Shown here: in pieces, positions 1 to 11,276 of the stretch
How the letters are laid out: each line of letters opens with the position of its first letter
How positions within the stretch are numbered: position 1 is the stretch's first letter
NCBI GenBank assembly: GCA_026122225.1
Contig: JANEZZ010001956.1
Coordinates: forward strand, 2,668,501 to 2,732,500
DNA: 64,000 bases
Origin: Heloderma charlesbogerti
Lineage: Eukaryota; Chordata; Lepidosauria; Squamata; Helodermatidae
Reading direction: 5' to 3'
Made by a program: the position numbers and the translations under genes
Notes under the pieces: generated by a model
Databases searched by the model: none
Seen by the model: the letters and a program-made list of their open reading frames with translations, nothing else
Told to the model about the DNA's origin: nothing

Positions 1-6
1 TCTTAG

Positions 7-134
7 GGCACAATCCTATATATGTTTAGAGAGAGAGAAAATCCTACACCTCCCAGCATTCCCCAGCCATGGCTGGCTGGGAAACGCTGGGATTTATAGG
101 ACTTCTTCTGTCTAAACATGCATAGGATTGTGCC
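7..134. mobile_element. Hairpin MITE, GGCACAATCCTATGCATG family, copy 1
   Basis: The left end GGCACAATCCTATATATG and the right end CATGCATAGGATTGTGCC are inverted, and the interior also folds, with CCCAGCATTCCCCAGCC facing GGCTGGGAAACGCTGGG. The whole unit is one imperfect hairpin of about 128 bases. Related copies lie at 35066-35196 and 54003-54087. It has no coding capacity. The superfamily is uncertain. Confidence 0.75.
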
Positions 135-373
135 ATTAACAATCCACTTAAAATTATAGTGGTGTAAATGATCAGTCCTCCAGAGGAGGGGAATCCTACA
201 ATGTTGGTGCCATAACTGAGAAGGTCCAGTGCTTGCCAAATGGATTTAGCGTAGGTGAGGCACCCTCAAGAAATCCTTCTTCAGATTTAATAATACTTGC
301 AATGTTTGGAAGAGTGCTGTATAGGTATAAATTGCAATCGGACTTATATTTGAATATTTGGTTTGCTTTCATT
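135..373. other. No recognised feature
   Basis: Unique-looking AT-rich sequence between the first hairpin MITE and the pyrimidine-rich duplication. I see no gene or clear repeat. Confidence 0.4.
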
Positions 374-450
374 GAAGCTTAGATATAATCTTTTGTTCTT
401 TCTTTTTTTCTCTCTTTTGCTTTCCTCATTTTTTTTGAAGCTTAGATATA

Positions 451-487
<37 letters not shown>

Positions 488-522
488 TCCTCTTTCTTTT
501 GCTTTCCTCATTTTTTTTTCTT
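374..522 (+). repeat. 63-base direct duplication containing a (TTTC)n microsatellite
   Basis: The words GAAGCTTAGATATAATCTTT and GCTTTCCTCATTTTTTT occur twice with a 63-base offset (starting at 374 and 437). The second copy has an expanded TTTC run at about 453-490. This is a local duplication followed by microsatellite growth. Confidence 0.8.
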
Positions 523-1253
523 CCCCAGAATACTGTAATGTTGGAAACTGTAGATTTTGACCATGTTGTTGGTATTGTTTGTTTCACTTATAAAAATTAA
601 ATAAATATAGATTAAAAAAAAGAAAATAAATCCTTCTGGGATGACCTCAACTCATCTCTAAGGAGCCATTCCCTAACGCATCAAGCTGCATAATTTTTTA
701 TTTGAAGGGGTGAGGGGTGGTGGTGAGAGAGTTATGCACATAAAGGCTGCAATGCCTTTATGTGCATAATTGGAATCTGATTTATTATTTTATTAATATT
801 TTTAATCTGCCCAATGACATAAATTCTCTGGGTGGCTCACAAAAACTAAAATAGGAGTGTTGAACCTCTTTCAGCCCAAGAGCTGAATGCCATATCGGGG
901 AAGCTCTCAGCGGCTGCATTCCAGTGGTGGGCAGGGCCAAAGGCAAAAGGGGCAGGGCCAAAACTACCAGCATATTTTAGCTCAAAGCTCTTATGGCCAG
1001 CAACTAAGCCTTAGGAGAGGCATTTCAACATTTTCAAATGGGGAAAAAACTTCACAACAGCTGGGAAACCAGCAAGCAATCAGTGGTTTGGGGGAAAGGG
1101 ACAGAGGAAGTGGGCATGGCCATTTGGGGAACCCTGGATAGGCTGGATTTGGGCCCCAAGCTTGCGTTTCTGCATCCGTGCACTAAAAGAATAAGATACA
1201 ATGTAAAACAAGAAACAGCACAGGAAAACATATATAAAATGTACATACTGAAC
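523..1253. other. Mostly unassigned, with a short L2-like LINE tail at 782-848
   Basis: At 782-848 the sequence TTAATCTGCCCAATGACATAA and the following CTCTGGGTGGCTCACA resemble, in reverse, the 3' tails of the L2-like LINE ends seen elsewhere in this window. An inverted pair of TTATGCACATAAAGG words lies at 733-770. The rest shows nothing I can name. Confidence 0.4.
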
Positions 1254-1466
1254 ACTTTATTTATTTCATTTATATCCTGCCTTTTTCCCTCAAAGAACCC
1301 AAGGTGTTCTTTAATCCTCCTCCTCTCCATTTTAGCCTCGTAACAACAACTCTCTGAGGTAGGTTGGGCTAAGAGTCCGTGACGGGCCCAAAGTCACCCA
1401 GTCAGCTTCCATGGCTCTGTGGGGACTAGAACGTGGATCTCCCGACTCCCAGTCCATCACTCCAGC
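1254..1466 (-). mobile_element. tRNA-derived SINE, minus strand
   Basis: On the minus strand this reads from a tRNA-like head with a pol III-type promoter into a body matching the copy at 60848-61110. It shares the words for TGAGGTAGGTTGGGCTAAG and the tail CAGGATATAAATGAAATAA. The right end (CCAGTCCATCACTCCAGCC) is the inverted A-box region, and AGAACGTGGATCT corresponds to the B box. It is old, with several substitutions. Confidence 0.75.
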
Positions 1467-1665
1467 CACTATACATATTCATGTATATGATTAATTACTT
1501 GCCATGTTGCTAGTATACATATACTTGCCAGGTACTTTCTAGTATACATATATTTGCCATGTAGTATACATATACTTGCTAATGTACATATACTTGCTAG
1601 TGTACATATACTTGCCATGTAGCCACTGTACATATATGTGTATATGAGTAATTACTTGCCATGTG
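1467..1665 (+). repeat. Degenerate minisatellite based on TATACATATACTTGCCATG
   Basis: Variants of a 20-24 base unit, TAGTATACATATACTTGCCA, recur at least six times with indels. The first and last units are longer and share ATATGA(T/G)TAATTACTTGCCATGT. The unit contains the dyad TATACATATA. The array is immediately adjacent to the SINE head. Confidence 0.7.
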
Positions 1666-2690
1666 GCTAAGAAATCATCACATTCCTGCTAACCATGGTG
1701 CAACGAGATTTGCTGATGGATGCTAGCTCCATTGCAAATCCTTACAAGATGAGTCTATCAGTGGCTACTTAGCCAAAATATTTAAATGAAATGTTACCAT
1801 TATCCTTTGAGGAGGAACCCCCAGCAGAACCTCCATCTCCCCAGCTTTGCAGAAGTCTGAGACTACAGAATCAGGCAAAGGCCCTTTAAGAATACAGCCA
1901 GCTCCTCCAGAGGGGCTAACAACAGTACAGATTGCGACAGCCTACATAAGGCTTCAGTTGGCTCTAGCTCACTGCTGAGACAACATCCTTCTATGTATCC
2001 AGTAGGAGAGAGCTCATTTAGGAGAGAGCTCCAGGTAATGAAGCTCACTCTGAGCTATCCATGCTCCTGTTGCAGTTGTCCTTTACACAAGAGGGCTTCT
2101 CCCTTTACTTAGCTTGCTGTGCCTGATGCAATTCCCTTGATTGGACTCTACTTACCTAACACAACTTCGCCTGCCTTGACCTGACTGTTCTAAATAGACT
2201 GCATATCATTGCTCAGACCTGACCCTGTCAGATGACATTAGCTTCTCCTGTGAGCCTCAGATAACCACAGATTGGGACAACTCAGTTGGAGGCGCCACTC
2301 TTCCCACTTTCACAGGCACCACAAATGCTTGCAACCATGCGAACTTCCCAAGTTTCCAGTGAATCCAGAAAAGCCTGGAATTGAAAAGCACTGCTGTGTG
2401 ATATAATCAACATAGATATGTATATGTAAAAAATTGAGCTTTTTACCAGTTCACAAGAGAACAAGCCTGCACAACTTTTGAACCTCCTGGCTAAATCTGG
2501 CCCACTAGCCATATATGGTTGCCTACTAAGTGCTCAACATCCTGATTTTGCCACTTGCCTAGGAATTTAAAAATGGGGGAAGGGATGTTGCCTACATGGC
2601 AGGTGATAATACATCTGTGATAGTCTGCATTCAGTGTGGTGGGTCACAAACTGTGCAAGTCTGGTCTGGTGTAGACCAGGAATGGGCTGA
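1666..2690. other. No recognised feature
   Basis: Unique-looking sequence with no convincing exon, repeat end or RNA gene. The minus-strand frames at 1863-2048 and 2282-2512 have no recognisable domain. Confidence 0.35.
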
Positions 2691-2694
2691 AGCC

Positions 2695-2790
2695 TGAAAG
2701 TAGGTCTTCAGATGCAGGGCAGTGAGGCAGTCACTTCAGGTGGTAGATACTGGGAGGTGGCAGCAACTGTTTGTGCCACGTGGCCTGCTC
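2695..2790 (+). repeat. Fragment of the GAGGCAG/CCTCAGG dispersed repeat
   Basis: The words GTGAGGCAGTCACTTCAGG and GGTGGTAGATACTGGG match, with changes, the repeat at 49105-49205 and 47878-47955. It is short and diverged. Its class is unknown. Confidence 0.45.
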
Positions 2791-2837
2791 TGCACTCCAT
2801 AAACTATACTGCTGCCTTCAGGCGCAGTGGATAATGC

Positions 2838-2910
2838 TGACTTGATGGTTGGACTCGATGGTCTTGTAGGCCTCTTCCAACCCTACTATTCTATGATATT
2901 ATTCTATGAC
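2838..2910 (+). mobile_element. CR1 LINE 3' end (short)
   Basis: The run GATGGTTGGACTCGATGGTC, then CTTCCAACCCTACTATTCTA, then repeats of ATTCTATGA is the classic amniote CR1 3' end. It is severely 5' truncated, as is typical for CR1, and has no coding remnant. Confidence 0.85.
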
Positions 2911-3039
2911 CCATTGGTAGTGTTGACGTAAGATTCAACTGCCAGCCCAGTCGACTTTTGTACACGTAATGGGAGAGGTACTGTCTTGTCCTTTGCTTCA
3001 GGAAGCAAAATGTCTTGGGCCGAACCTGTTGGGATGTTT

Positions 3040-3125
3040 TTGACTTCAACTTCCAGCATTCCTGACCTTTGGCTATGCTGGCAGGGGCTTCTGGGTGTTG
3101 AAGCCCAGCACTTCTGGAGATCTAC
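3040..3125. mobile_element. Fragment of the CTCCAGATGTT/ACTCCCA hairpin repeat
   Basis: TTGACTTCAACTTCCAGCAT faces TGTTGAAGCCCAGCACTTC in inverted orientation, the same arrangement as the copy at 58494-58620. The outer ends are lost. Confidence 0.55.
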
Positions 3126-3398
3126 CTTCGTCCCCCCCTTTTGCTTATTTGTTGGGTTTCTCTGTAGGATGACCATGTATCTTACTTTACAGAGGACAGT
3201 CCTCTGTTGGTTTGAAGGGCTGTCAGAGGACGGTTCTCTATTTGTAGGAGTGTCCGGTCCAAGTTTAAAGACAAAAGAACCCAAAGAACAGAGAGCAGCA
3301 GGGGTCTTGAAGTTGCCCATCAAAAGCTATCACCCAGACAGCAGACTGGGCAGGCACACAGATGACCTGGTCACAGTCTTTCCAACTATGGGGAGATG
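3126..3398. other. No recognised feature
   Basis: The frame at 2986-3423 is open but lacks splice sites, domains or homology that I recognise. It crosses the hairpin repeat above, so I do not call it a gene. Confidence 0.35.
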
Positions 3399-3592
3399 TC
3401 TTGTATTTTTATTTAAATTATAGTACTGATTTCTAAATTTGTATCTATACTTATAAATCTGTGAATCGTCCAGAGAGCTTTGGCTACTGGGCAGTATAGA
3501 AATGTTATTTCTATATTGCCCAATATCCCAATAGAAAATACCAGGTTGTTCTGGTATTAAAAAATGAACGAACAAACAAACAAACAAATGCA
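3399..3592 (+). mobile_element. L2/CR1-clade LINE 3' tail
   Basis: CGTCCAGAGAGCTTTGGCTA and GGGCAGTATAGAAATG is the recurring tail seen also at 26620-26660 and, inverted, at 10588. It is followed by ATACCAGGTTGTTCTGGTAT, a small palindrome that recurs at about 5042, and a TGAA/CAAA-rich end. Confidence 0.55.
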
Positions 3593-3854
3593 AATATTAT
3601 TCTAACCTGTGCCCTCTTTTTTATTTTGGTGATGCATTTCCTCATTTTTGGTGATGCAGAAGTGTCCACCATATTTTGGAACCAATGTAGGACGTTGCCT
3701 CCAATATGGTTTCCATTATTTAAAGCTGCAGCAGTGAGCCAATCAGAACAGTATGTTCTATTTTCCTTATCCTACTAGGCTGATGTTCAGGTTTGGTAAA
3801 TCATGTCCTGTTTATCTGTGTTTTTCTGCAGAGTTTTCATCAAGTCAGTCTTCT

Positions 3855-3976
3855 CCAACCTGGTGTCCTCCAGATGTTCAAGGCCATAACTCCAATCATC
3901 CCCGACCACTGGCTATGCTGCATGTGGCTTATGGGATCTGTAGTCCAAAACATCTGGAGGGCACCAGGTTGGGAAA
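3855..3976. mobile_element. Hairpin MITE, CCAACCTGGTG...CACCAGGTTGG
   Basis: This is a near-complete palindromic unit. CCAACCTGGTGTCCTCCAGA on the left is inverted on the right as CATCTGGAGGGCACCAGGTT. The inner arms are CATAACTCCAATCATC and ATGGGATCTGTAGTCC. Other copies are at 60505-60640 and, diverged, at 58494, 21302 and 3040. Confidence 0.8.
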
Positions 3977-5285
3977 GGATGCCTTAAGTGAATTCAGTGG
4001 CAGCCTTTTCCTTAACCTAGTGGAGTTTGCGGTTCCCAAGCCCTGCAGTTGGCTTCGTTCTGAACTTCAGTGAGAACGTGCGTAGGCGTAAAGGCATTGG
4101 GCCCTCATGTTGTAATATTTGGGATAGCTGTTCAAATTTAAATGTGCTTTTATTGTTCAGAGAAAAAGCCCATTGGGGTCAGAAGGAGGACATCACTGTC
4201 TTGTTTGTTCTGTTCATTCTGCTTGTTGGAGATGAGTCCAAGTGGATTTTTTTTAGCCCTAACTAGCCAGTTATATTTCCTTTTCATGTGGCATGAATCA
4301 TTTTATCTCCTCTTTGTTGTAAAGTGCAAGAAAAAGAGCAGATGGTATTTAAAGCTGTTTCCACTTCTATTAACTTTTCTGAGAAACTGCTTTTGGTCCC
4401 CCCACCCCCACTCCTCTCTTGGAGAAGAAAAAAACACACAAAAAACCAGAGATATCCAGAAAGATAATTTGCCTTCTGCATATAAGTCTTGCAGAATTGG
4501 AAACAATTTCCATTTGCTAATGTCGGTTTTTATTGCGTGTCACTGAAGAGCACTTTATCAGGTGTTCCAAACTCTATCTCTTGGCAGAAATTTCGTTCAA
4601 CTACTGCAGAGGGAAACATCAGAAACAAGTCCAAGACTATGTACGCTTATTCCTTTTGGAGGGGAGGGGGCGGAACTGAAGCAGAAGATGGAAACTCACT
4701 TTAAAAAAACAACAACCCTGTGGCTTTCTGCCATGAAAACTGTATTTTAAAGTCGCTTTGAATGTTTGAATGTATTTTTATCTTTAGTAAATGAATGTAC
4801 TGAGGAGGAAGACACAGGTGTATGCATGGAGATCTGAAGGTTGCTGGCTACATGCAGCATTTTGTCCGGGGGTATGAATATTTGACATCAAAGTGATGGA
4901 ATGTTGATTGACAGTGTGTTGTGTTTTTTGTTAGCTTCTTTCACTGCAAAGCATGTGCTTCAAAGGGAGTTGTCATTATGTCTTTGCCTTCATAGTGGCT
5001 CAGTATTGTATCGTGCATACTTGGTGGTGAATGCCACCAGGAAATACCAGGTTGTTCTGGTATTAAAAAATGAATGAAATACACAAACAGTGACAAGTGC
5101 ATTGGATTCATAAGAAATACTGGGTATACTTTTTTAAGATTGCTGTGAATATCCATGATTATCCACGTCCAGTAAAAAAAACAACACCCTGCATATTTGC
5201 TATTGCAGGGAATATTATTGTTGGACCAGCAAAAAGAGAAAAGAAGGGGGAAAGCAGCAACTGAATATGAAAGCAAACAAGGAAA
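3977..5285. other. No recognised gene; short repeated palindrome at 5041
   Basis: Mostly unique sequence. ATACCAGGTTGTTCTGGTAT with the following TTAAAAAATGAATGAA at 5042-5080 duplicates the word at 3538. The overlapping frames between 3753 and 4750 share no domain and are inconsistent with each other. Confidence 0.35.
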
Positions 5286-5875
5286 TTGTAGAGTTGGAAA
5301 AGGTGGAGAAAGGGGCACCTAAAATGATCAAGTGGGTTGGATCAATTCCCCTATGAGGAAAGGTTACAACATCTGGAACTGCTTAGCTTAGAGAAAAGGC
5401 AAGTGAAAGGAGACATGATAGAGGTATACAAAATTATGCATGGTGTAGAGAAAGTGGATAGGGAGACATTTGTCTCCCGCATAATACTAGAACCCAGGGT
5501 CATTCCATGAATCTAATTGGTGGGAGATTCAGGACAGATAAAAGGAAGGACTTCTTCACACAGCACACTGTTAAACTCTGGAATTTTCTACCACAAGATG
5601 TTGTGATGGCCACCAGTTTGGTTGGCTTGAAAAAGGGATTAGACAATTCATGGAGGAGAAGACTTTCAATGGCTACTAGTACTGATGGCTATATGTTACC
5701 TCCAGTATCAGAGGCAGTATGTACATCAGTTGCTGGGGAATATGAGCAGGACGGTGCTATTGCACATGACCTACTTGTGGGTTTTCCACAGGCAGCTGGT
5801 TAGCTATTGTGGGAACAGAATGCTGGACTAATGGACTCTGGTACTGATCCAGCATGGATCTTACATTTTTATATT
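5286..5875 (+). mobile_element. CR1-like LINE 3' end with ORF2 C-terminal remnant
   Basis: The translated remnant reads GRFRTDKRKDFFTQHTVKLW followed by NFLPQDVV and GLKKGLD, the pattern seen at the C-terminus of CR1-type ORF2 (WN-LP-V-FK-LD). The non-coding tail ends GCTGGACTAATGGACTCTGG and CTGATCCAGCATGG. A better preserved copy is at 57440-57895. It is 5' truncated and frameshifted. Confidence 0.75.
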
Positions 5876-5963
5876 CTTAAGCTGTTTCACTTTTAAGTCA
5901 GGTGTCCATGACTTGTGCAGCAGTGATTTAGATCTTTAATGTTTATGCTTTTGGATGGGAAAC

Positions 5964-6415
5964 TAAAGGTTGTTGTTGTTGTTCAGTCGTTCAGTCGTGT
6001 CCGACTCTTCGTGACCCCATGGACCATAGCACGCCAGGCCTTCCTGTCCTGCGCTCTCTCCCGGAGCGTGCTCAAGTCCATATTCATTGCATCCGTGATG
6101 CTATCTAGCCATCGCATCCTCTGCCGTCCCCTTCTCCTTTTGCCTTCAGTCTTTCCCAGCATCAGGGTCTTTTCCAGGGAGTTTTCTCTTCGCATTAGGT
6201 GGCCAAAATATTGGAGCTTCAGCTTCATTATCTGTCCTTCCAATGAGCACTCAGGGTTGATTTCCTTTAGGATGGACTGATTTGACCTCCTTGCAGTCCA
6301 GGGGACTTGTAAGAGTCTTCTCCAGCACCACAGTTCGAAAGCATCAATTCTTCGGCGCTCAGCCTTCCTTATAGTCCAGCTCTCACAGCCATACATTACT
6401 ACTGGTACAACACAC
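5964..6415 (-). mobile_element. RTE/BovB LINE 3' end
   Basis: Minus-strand translation gives VVMYGCESWTIRKAERRRID, then FELWCWRRLLQVPWTARRSN and finally AWRAMVHGVTKSRTRLND, the C-terminal region of BovB ORF2 downstream of the reverse transcriptase. The 3' end is GTTGTTGTTCAGTCGTTCAG read on the + strand. It is truncated at the 5' side near 6415. The copy looks fairly young because the frame is intact. Confidence 0.9.
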
Positions 6416-8179
6416 AAATAAGCTAAATGGTGGATGGTAATACTTGTACATCTGCTGCCATTTTCAGATAAGTGCCCCAAGGGATACCATTTGTGAGGAA
6501 GCAGGCAAAAAGATAAGTTTCATACTTCCTTGTATGTAGTTTGGGGGCTTTTGTGTTGGGCATGGAGGGGATTTGCCAGCATGTGCATACTTTATGTAGA
6601 TTTCCGTCCTTTTTATCCTCTTTTCTGGGTGGTGCATTTCTTCTTTTTCGGTGACTTCCATCCAACATTCTTCCCCCCTACCCCATAGGTTGTGCACATT
6701 TTGGAATAATGGCTTAACATGCGCGCACATGTACGCGCGTGCGCACACACACACACAGTTTTTACCTGTCCTCCCTGTATTGACGTGGGTGTCTGGTCAC
6801 ACAGGTGTCATATTTTTAAAAGTTAAGGAACTGTGCCATCACATGTTTGCCTCCCTAATGATGGATTTTACTGCAACTCTGGTTTGCAGAACTCTTGAGG
6901 AGGGGAGCAGAGGATGCATTTGAGAGGGTGGGGGGAGGTCAATAGAAAATACTATGTAAGTTCAGCAAAGGGAGAAGTAGAAACTTGTATTGCTCTTCTG
7001 GGGCACATGCACACCCCCCTAAAGGAAATGCATCATGCAGCTGGAAACCTACTCATTTAGTTGTCATGTGTCTTTCTCCCTCCTGTTTTTGCATGCATGA
7101 TGGCACAAAGCAGTGTACAGTGAAAGCAATAAACATTCCAAAACATAATGCACACAATGAAAGAGAAGGATAGAAATGTCTTAATGTTAAAAATATCCCA
7201 GGACAGACATAGATTACAAAGAAAAAGCATTCAGGAAACTATATTTGTAAACACATCCCCAATCTTAAATTGTTTGTTTAAAGGACTGTCTGTGCAGTCA
7301 TATTTTAATAATAATTTTAAAAAGAAATGGGCAAAAATTGCAACTGCACAAGGACATTTATTTTTGCACTGCTGAGGGCAGAGAGATGGCCTCGTAATGT
7401 GGAACACCAGCTTTACATATTGTATTTATGGGTGGGGTCCAAGTCTAATAGGAAGGTACTATGGTTCAGCACCTGGGCTAGTTGAGTGGTGTGTAGCAAC
7501 ACTTGAGCTGCAAAATGCCTAACTTGTGAATGTGGCAATGTGTGTTGACTGAAGTAGTGGGCAGGCAGGGGGGAAGGAAGGGAAGATTTCCAAGTGATAA
7601 TTAAAGTGCTCAGAAATCCATGTGGTTTCACCTTTGTCTCACTTCACATGTCGTTTTTAACTCCACGATAATTTGGAATGACAGTACAGCAGGAGTGTCC
7701 CTTGCATTGCTCTTAGCTTATATAAACCAAATAGTACAACAGCTGCCTGAATTGTAAGTACTGTGAAATATCTTGGAGGTAGATTCTTATCTATAATAAG
7801 GTGAAAGAAGTCCTCAGCAAGTTCAGTATATTAATGGGTTTTAGAGCGACTGTGTTCAAGGCTAAACCCCCTAAAATTGCAGGCATGATAATTACATGTC
7901 CTGACCTGTTTAAACAGCTGCTGCTTAAAGAACGCGAAGATCAGAATGACGTCTCCTGCTGCAGGCTGATATAGTTTGATCATCTGAGTGTTTGTTCTGA
8001 TTTGTGTCTTCAAACAGAGCAAAAACAGGTTTTCCAAAAAGATAGAGCTGGTTGCTTATGAAACATGTCAATATCTTACTGCTCTTTTGAGCATTTCTGT
8101 TTTGTTATATGCCAAAGTGTAAAGTCTTGCTAGTAACTTGTACATATGATGTAAAAAGTCACTAACTTTTACATCAATT
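6416..8179. other. Unassigned; alternating purine-pyrimidine tract at 6719-6759
   Basis: I see no gene. At 6719-6759 the alternating run GCGCGCACATGTACGCGCGT continues into GCGCACACACACACACAG, a sequence type known to favour Z-DNA. The rest is unique AT-rich sequence. Confidence 0.45.
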
Positions 8180-9430
8180 ATTCTTTTTTTTTAGTTTTTT
8201 AAAAATATGCATACATGAATCTGTATCCATAGCAATGAGTACACATGAAATGCATATATGTGAAGATACAACCTACTAGTAATTACACATAGGTTTCAAC
8301 AAAAGTGGGCCAGATATTCAAATAAGTATCCATTTGAAGGTGGCGTCTATATATCATCCATTCAAATGTTGAAAGTTTTATAAGGTCTTCAATCCATATA
8401 GGAGGTGAGATTTTATCCTTCCAATGTTGTAATATCCGTCTTTTAGCTGTCAAGAAGTCACTGAGAATCCATTTATGCTGACTGTTGATTAGTTTCCATG
8501 AAGCAGGTAAAGAGCATGTACATCAGCAAATCTTAAAGACTGTTCCAGTACACAATTTATCCATATAATAATCTCCTCCTAAAAAGAAACAATTACTGAA
8601 CATTGCCAAAAGTTATGTTGAAAAGAAGCATCATCAGCAATTAGCCGAATTAGACAATCCCTTATAAAAGGCATGTTGCAGTGTGCAATAGACACATAAA
8701 AGTTTTTGCTGAATAAGACACAGCCTAAGATCCATAGACAGGGCAGGTGTAGATGCCAAAGTGGCAATCCACTGATTAGGCAGAATGGGTCAATCCAATT
8801 CCCTGTTCCATTCCTGCTTAAAACCCTGTATATCATATTTATTCACCAGTAGCAAGTATTTCTAGACATGGATTGTGGGTTGCTTTGCCTGACCAGCCTC
8901 AACAAGTGCTTCCAATAATGATGGAGACTCCGATGCTGTAAAAGCGGTCAGGCGAATACTAGATACTGACAAATGCTGTCGTTGTAAGTATTGCCATTCA
9001 GCCATAACTGGCAAGTCTTATCCAGCACACAGAATAGAAAATGACAAGAACTCACCATCACCTCCTACCAGTGGATCCAAAGTAAAAATCGCCTTAATCC
9101 ATGTCTGCCACAACATTTTCTTACCAATTTTTAGATCTGGATTGTCCCCTAAAGTCAATTTAGCATGAGAAAATAGATCAAAGTGTAATTGCCATGACAT
9201 CATATGCCACACATCTCTAACTGTAGAAACTGTGGGAGGAACCCTATGCATTCTTGTATGTCTAGAACTAATGCCATCCATAGAGAGAGAGGAACCAGAC
9301 AAGAAGATTCCAAAACTGACCAAGGCAGGATCTGGCGCAGGTAGGAAAAACCAAAATTCAGTACGAGTCAGCAGATAAGCCCAATGCTCAGCAGAATGAG
9401 CAGGAAGGCCCATAAACGTAGCACAGCATG
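8180..9430 (-). mobile_element. L1/Tx1-like LINE ORF2 C-terminal fragment
   Basis: On the minus strand, pieces in different frames read LTLGDNPDLKIGKKMLWQTW near 9090-9160 and DFLTAKRRILQHWKDKIS near 8400-8460. These resemble the domain after the reverse transcriptase in L1/Tx1-clade ORF2, with its NP-I-IG-W and AK-I-W patterns. A T-run at 8185-8192 on the + strand would be the poly(A) tail. Stops and frameshifts are frequent. The clade assignment is from memory and moderately sure. Confidence 0.6.
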
Positions 9431-9545
9431 CTTACCATATTTTGAAGTAAGTGAAATAATACAAATTACCATCTAATAGATGGCTAGTGAGGGGAGAGAA
9501 GATCCTTAAGGTCTAAAATTAACTAACTGCACGATGTCCAGATGG

Positions 9546-9909
9546 CAGTGCCAGCTCCATACTTTTGGGACCCTTGGGCAAGACACTCTCAATGGGGGCC
9601 CCTTCCTCAGGGAGTCTACTGTCTCACCGCCATGGTCACCAGCTGCAATTGCTCCTCACCCTCTTTCTCAGCATTGCCACCACTTGCTTGCTTGACAGAT
9701 AGAGAACCAGTGAGCCAGCAGGCAGGGGCATCTGCTGTTGCTCCTTCTCACTACCACTTTGCTTGGGCCAGAGCAAGAGGCAGGCGAGCATGCAGGTTGG
9801 AATGGTGCAGAGGAGGAGCAAGAGACCAAGGGACTCTTGTCAATGGCTCCTGTAGCGGTGTGGGTCCTTGGCAGGTGCCCAACAATACCTACCCTTGATG
9901 CTGACCCTT
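9546..9909 (+). mobile_element. hAT-like MITE, CAGTGCCAG family, copy A
   Basis: It starts CAGTGCCAGCTCCA and runs through CCCTTGGGCAAGACA, GTCACCAGCTGCAATTGCTC and CAGGTGCCCAACAATACC, shared with copies at 12941, 50282 and 52698. The flanking target duplication is poor (CCAGATGG left, CCAGCCAT right), so this copy is probably old or damaged at the right end. Confidence 0.75.
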
Positions 9910-10587
9910 CCAGCCATTGACTTTCTTTTGACATTTGGCTGGCCGCTGTTCTTTTTTTTTAGAAAGAAAAGAAAGAGACAACGGCTGGAACTAAATGGAT
10001 GTTTGGTTTGCTCCAACATGTGGCTGTCCTCACGTAGACTTAACACAAGGTAGTACCCAACACATATGAGTAAGCTCATGTCTGTGTGTCATACTCTATT
10101 TATATACCACATTTTCCACAACTTGTGCTGAAAGCAGTCCACAGAAAATAAAGTGACAATGATCCAATTGCAACAACATGTATCATTAACCACAAAAAAC
10201 CATACTGCGTAATAACAATTGCAGCATTTCATTGAGTTCAACAATTCATTAACAGTTCATTTAAAGCTTATCACAAGCCTAAAACACACCATGGTCAATT
10301 GCCATATAGCTAATACCAGCAGCATCAACACTATACCCATGGTAAGCAATCCATTTAGCCATTTGTATTAAGAGAGCTAAGAATAAAGCAAATGTAAACT
10401 ACAAGCAAAAGAAGAAAAGATGCAACTAAAAAAACTGAACTACCTTGGCAGCTGACTCCAACCAAGCCAGCCCAATCATTTATTATACAAACGCAGCCAA
10501 ACTATACAAACACAGCTAAAATATGTATGACTCAGTGACACTCTCACTGGGTTCCATCTCGAGCCCCAAAATACAGTGCGTGTGTGC
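9910..10587. other. No recognised feature
   Basis: Unique AT-rich sequence rich in CA and AA steps. I see no domain-bearing frame and no clear repeat boundary. Confidence 0.35.
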
Positions 10588-10985
10588 TTGTTCATTTCAT
10601 TTCATTTATGTTTCTATACCGCCCCATAGCCAAAGCTCTCTGGGCAGTTTACAAAAATTAAAAACCATTAAAAATACACTATACAACATGCAAAACCTTT
10701 TACATAAAAACATAAGCAGACAGCACGCACAGACAACATGTATCTAAAAAACAATTTTTGTAAATGATCAACCAAAGACAATCCAGGACCCAATTAAAAA
10801 CTCATTAGATACTGCCAAATGCCTGAGAGAAGAGGGCAGTTTTAACCTGGCACCAGAAAGATAACAATGTTGGCACCAGGTGGGCCTCATCTGGGAGAAC
10901 ATTCCATAATTGGGGTGCCACCATTGAAAGGCCCTTTCCCTTGTTGTCACCCTCCGAGCTTCTCTTGTTGTCGTCCATAGTATCC
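10588..10985 (-). mobile_element. L2/CR1-clade LINE 3' end with ORF2 C-terminal remnant
   Basis: Minus-strand translation in two frames gives GKGLSMVAPQLWNVLPDEAH and GARLKLPSSLRHLAVSNEF, the WN-LP C-terminal pattern of L2/CR1-clade ORF2. The + strand left end has TTTCTATACCGCCCCATAGC and CAAAGCTCTCTGGGCAG, the inverted tail. A + strand relative is at 26330-26690. Confidence 0.65.
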
Positions 10986-11276
10986 TTGCTTATGTGCAGA
11001 TCTTCCAACCTTTTAATATTACTCTCTCAATAACATATATATTCCCAGCAACATATGCACCTCTAGCTATATGAATGGATTTCCCCCATTCTGTTACAGT
11101 TCTATGGATCCACTCTGTTCTGGGTCCCACTCTTCCTGCATTCCTATTGAACTAGGACAATCTTTGGAGATGAAGGCCCTGGGAGTCCTTCCTGTTGCCC
11201 ATGCTTCTGCAGAGTCTGTATGCAGGACATCTTCTTTGCAAAGGAATTTGAATATATGAATGAAGAGAGAGTATGG
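10986..11276. other. No recognised feature
   Basis: Short unique stretch between a LINE tail and a SINE. I see no supported feature. Confidence 0.35.

Noticed and set aside
2986..3423. 145-codon + strand frame
   Set aside because: It crosses a hairpin repeat and enters an L2-like tail. The opposite strand is equally open.
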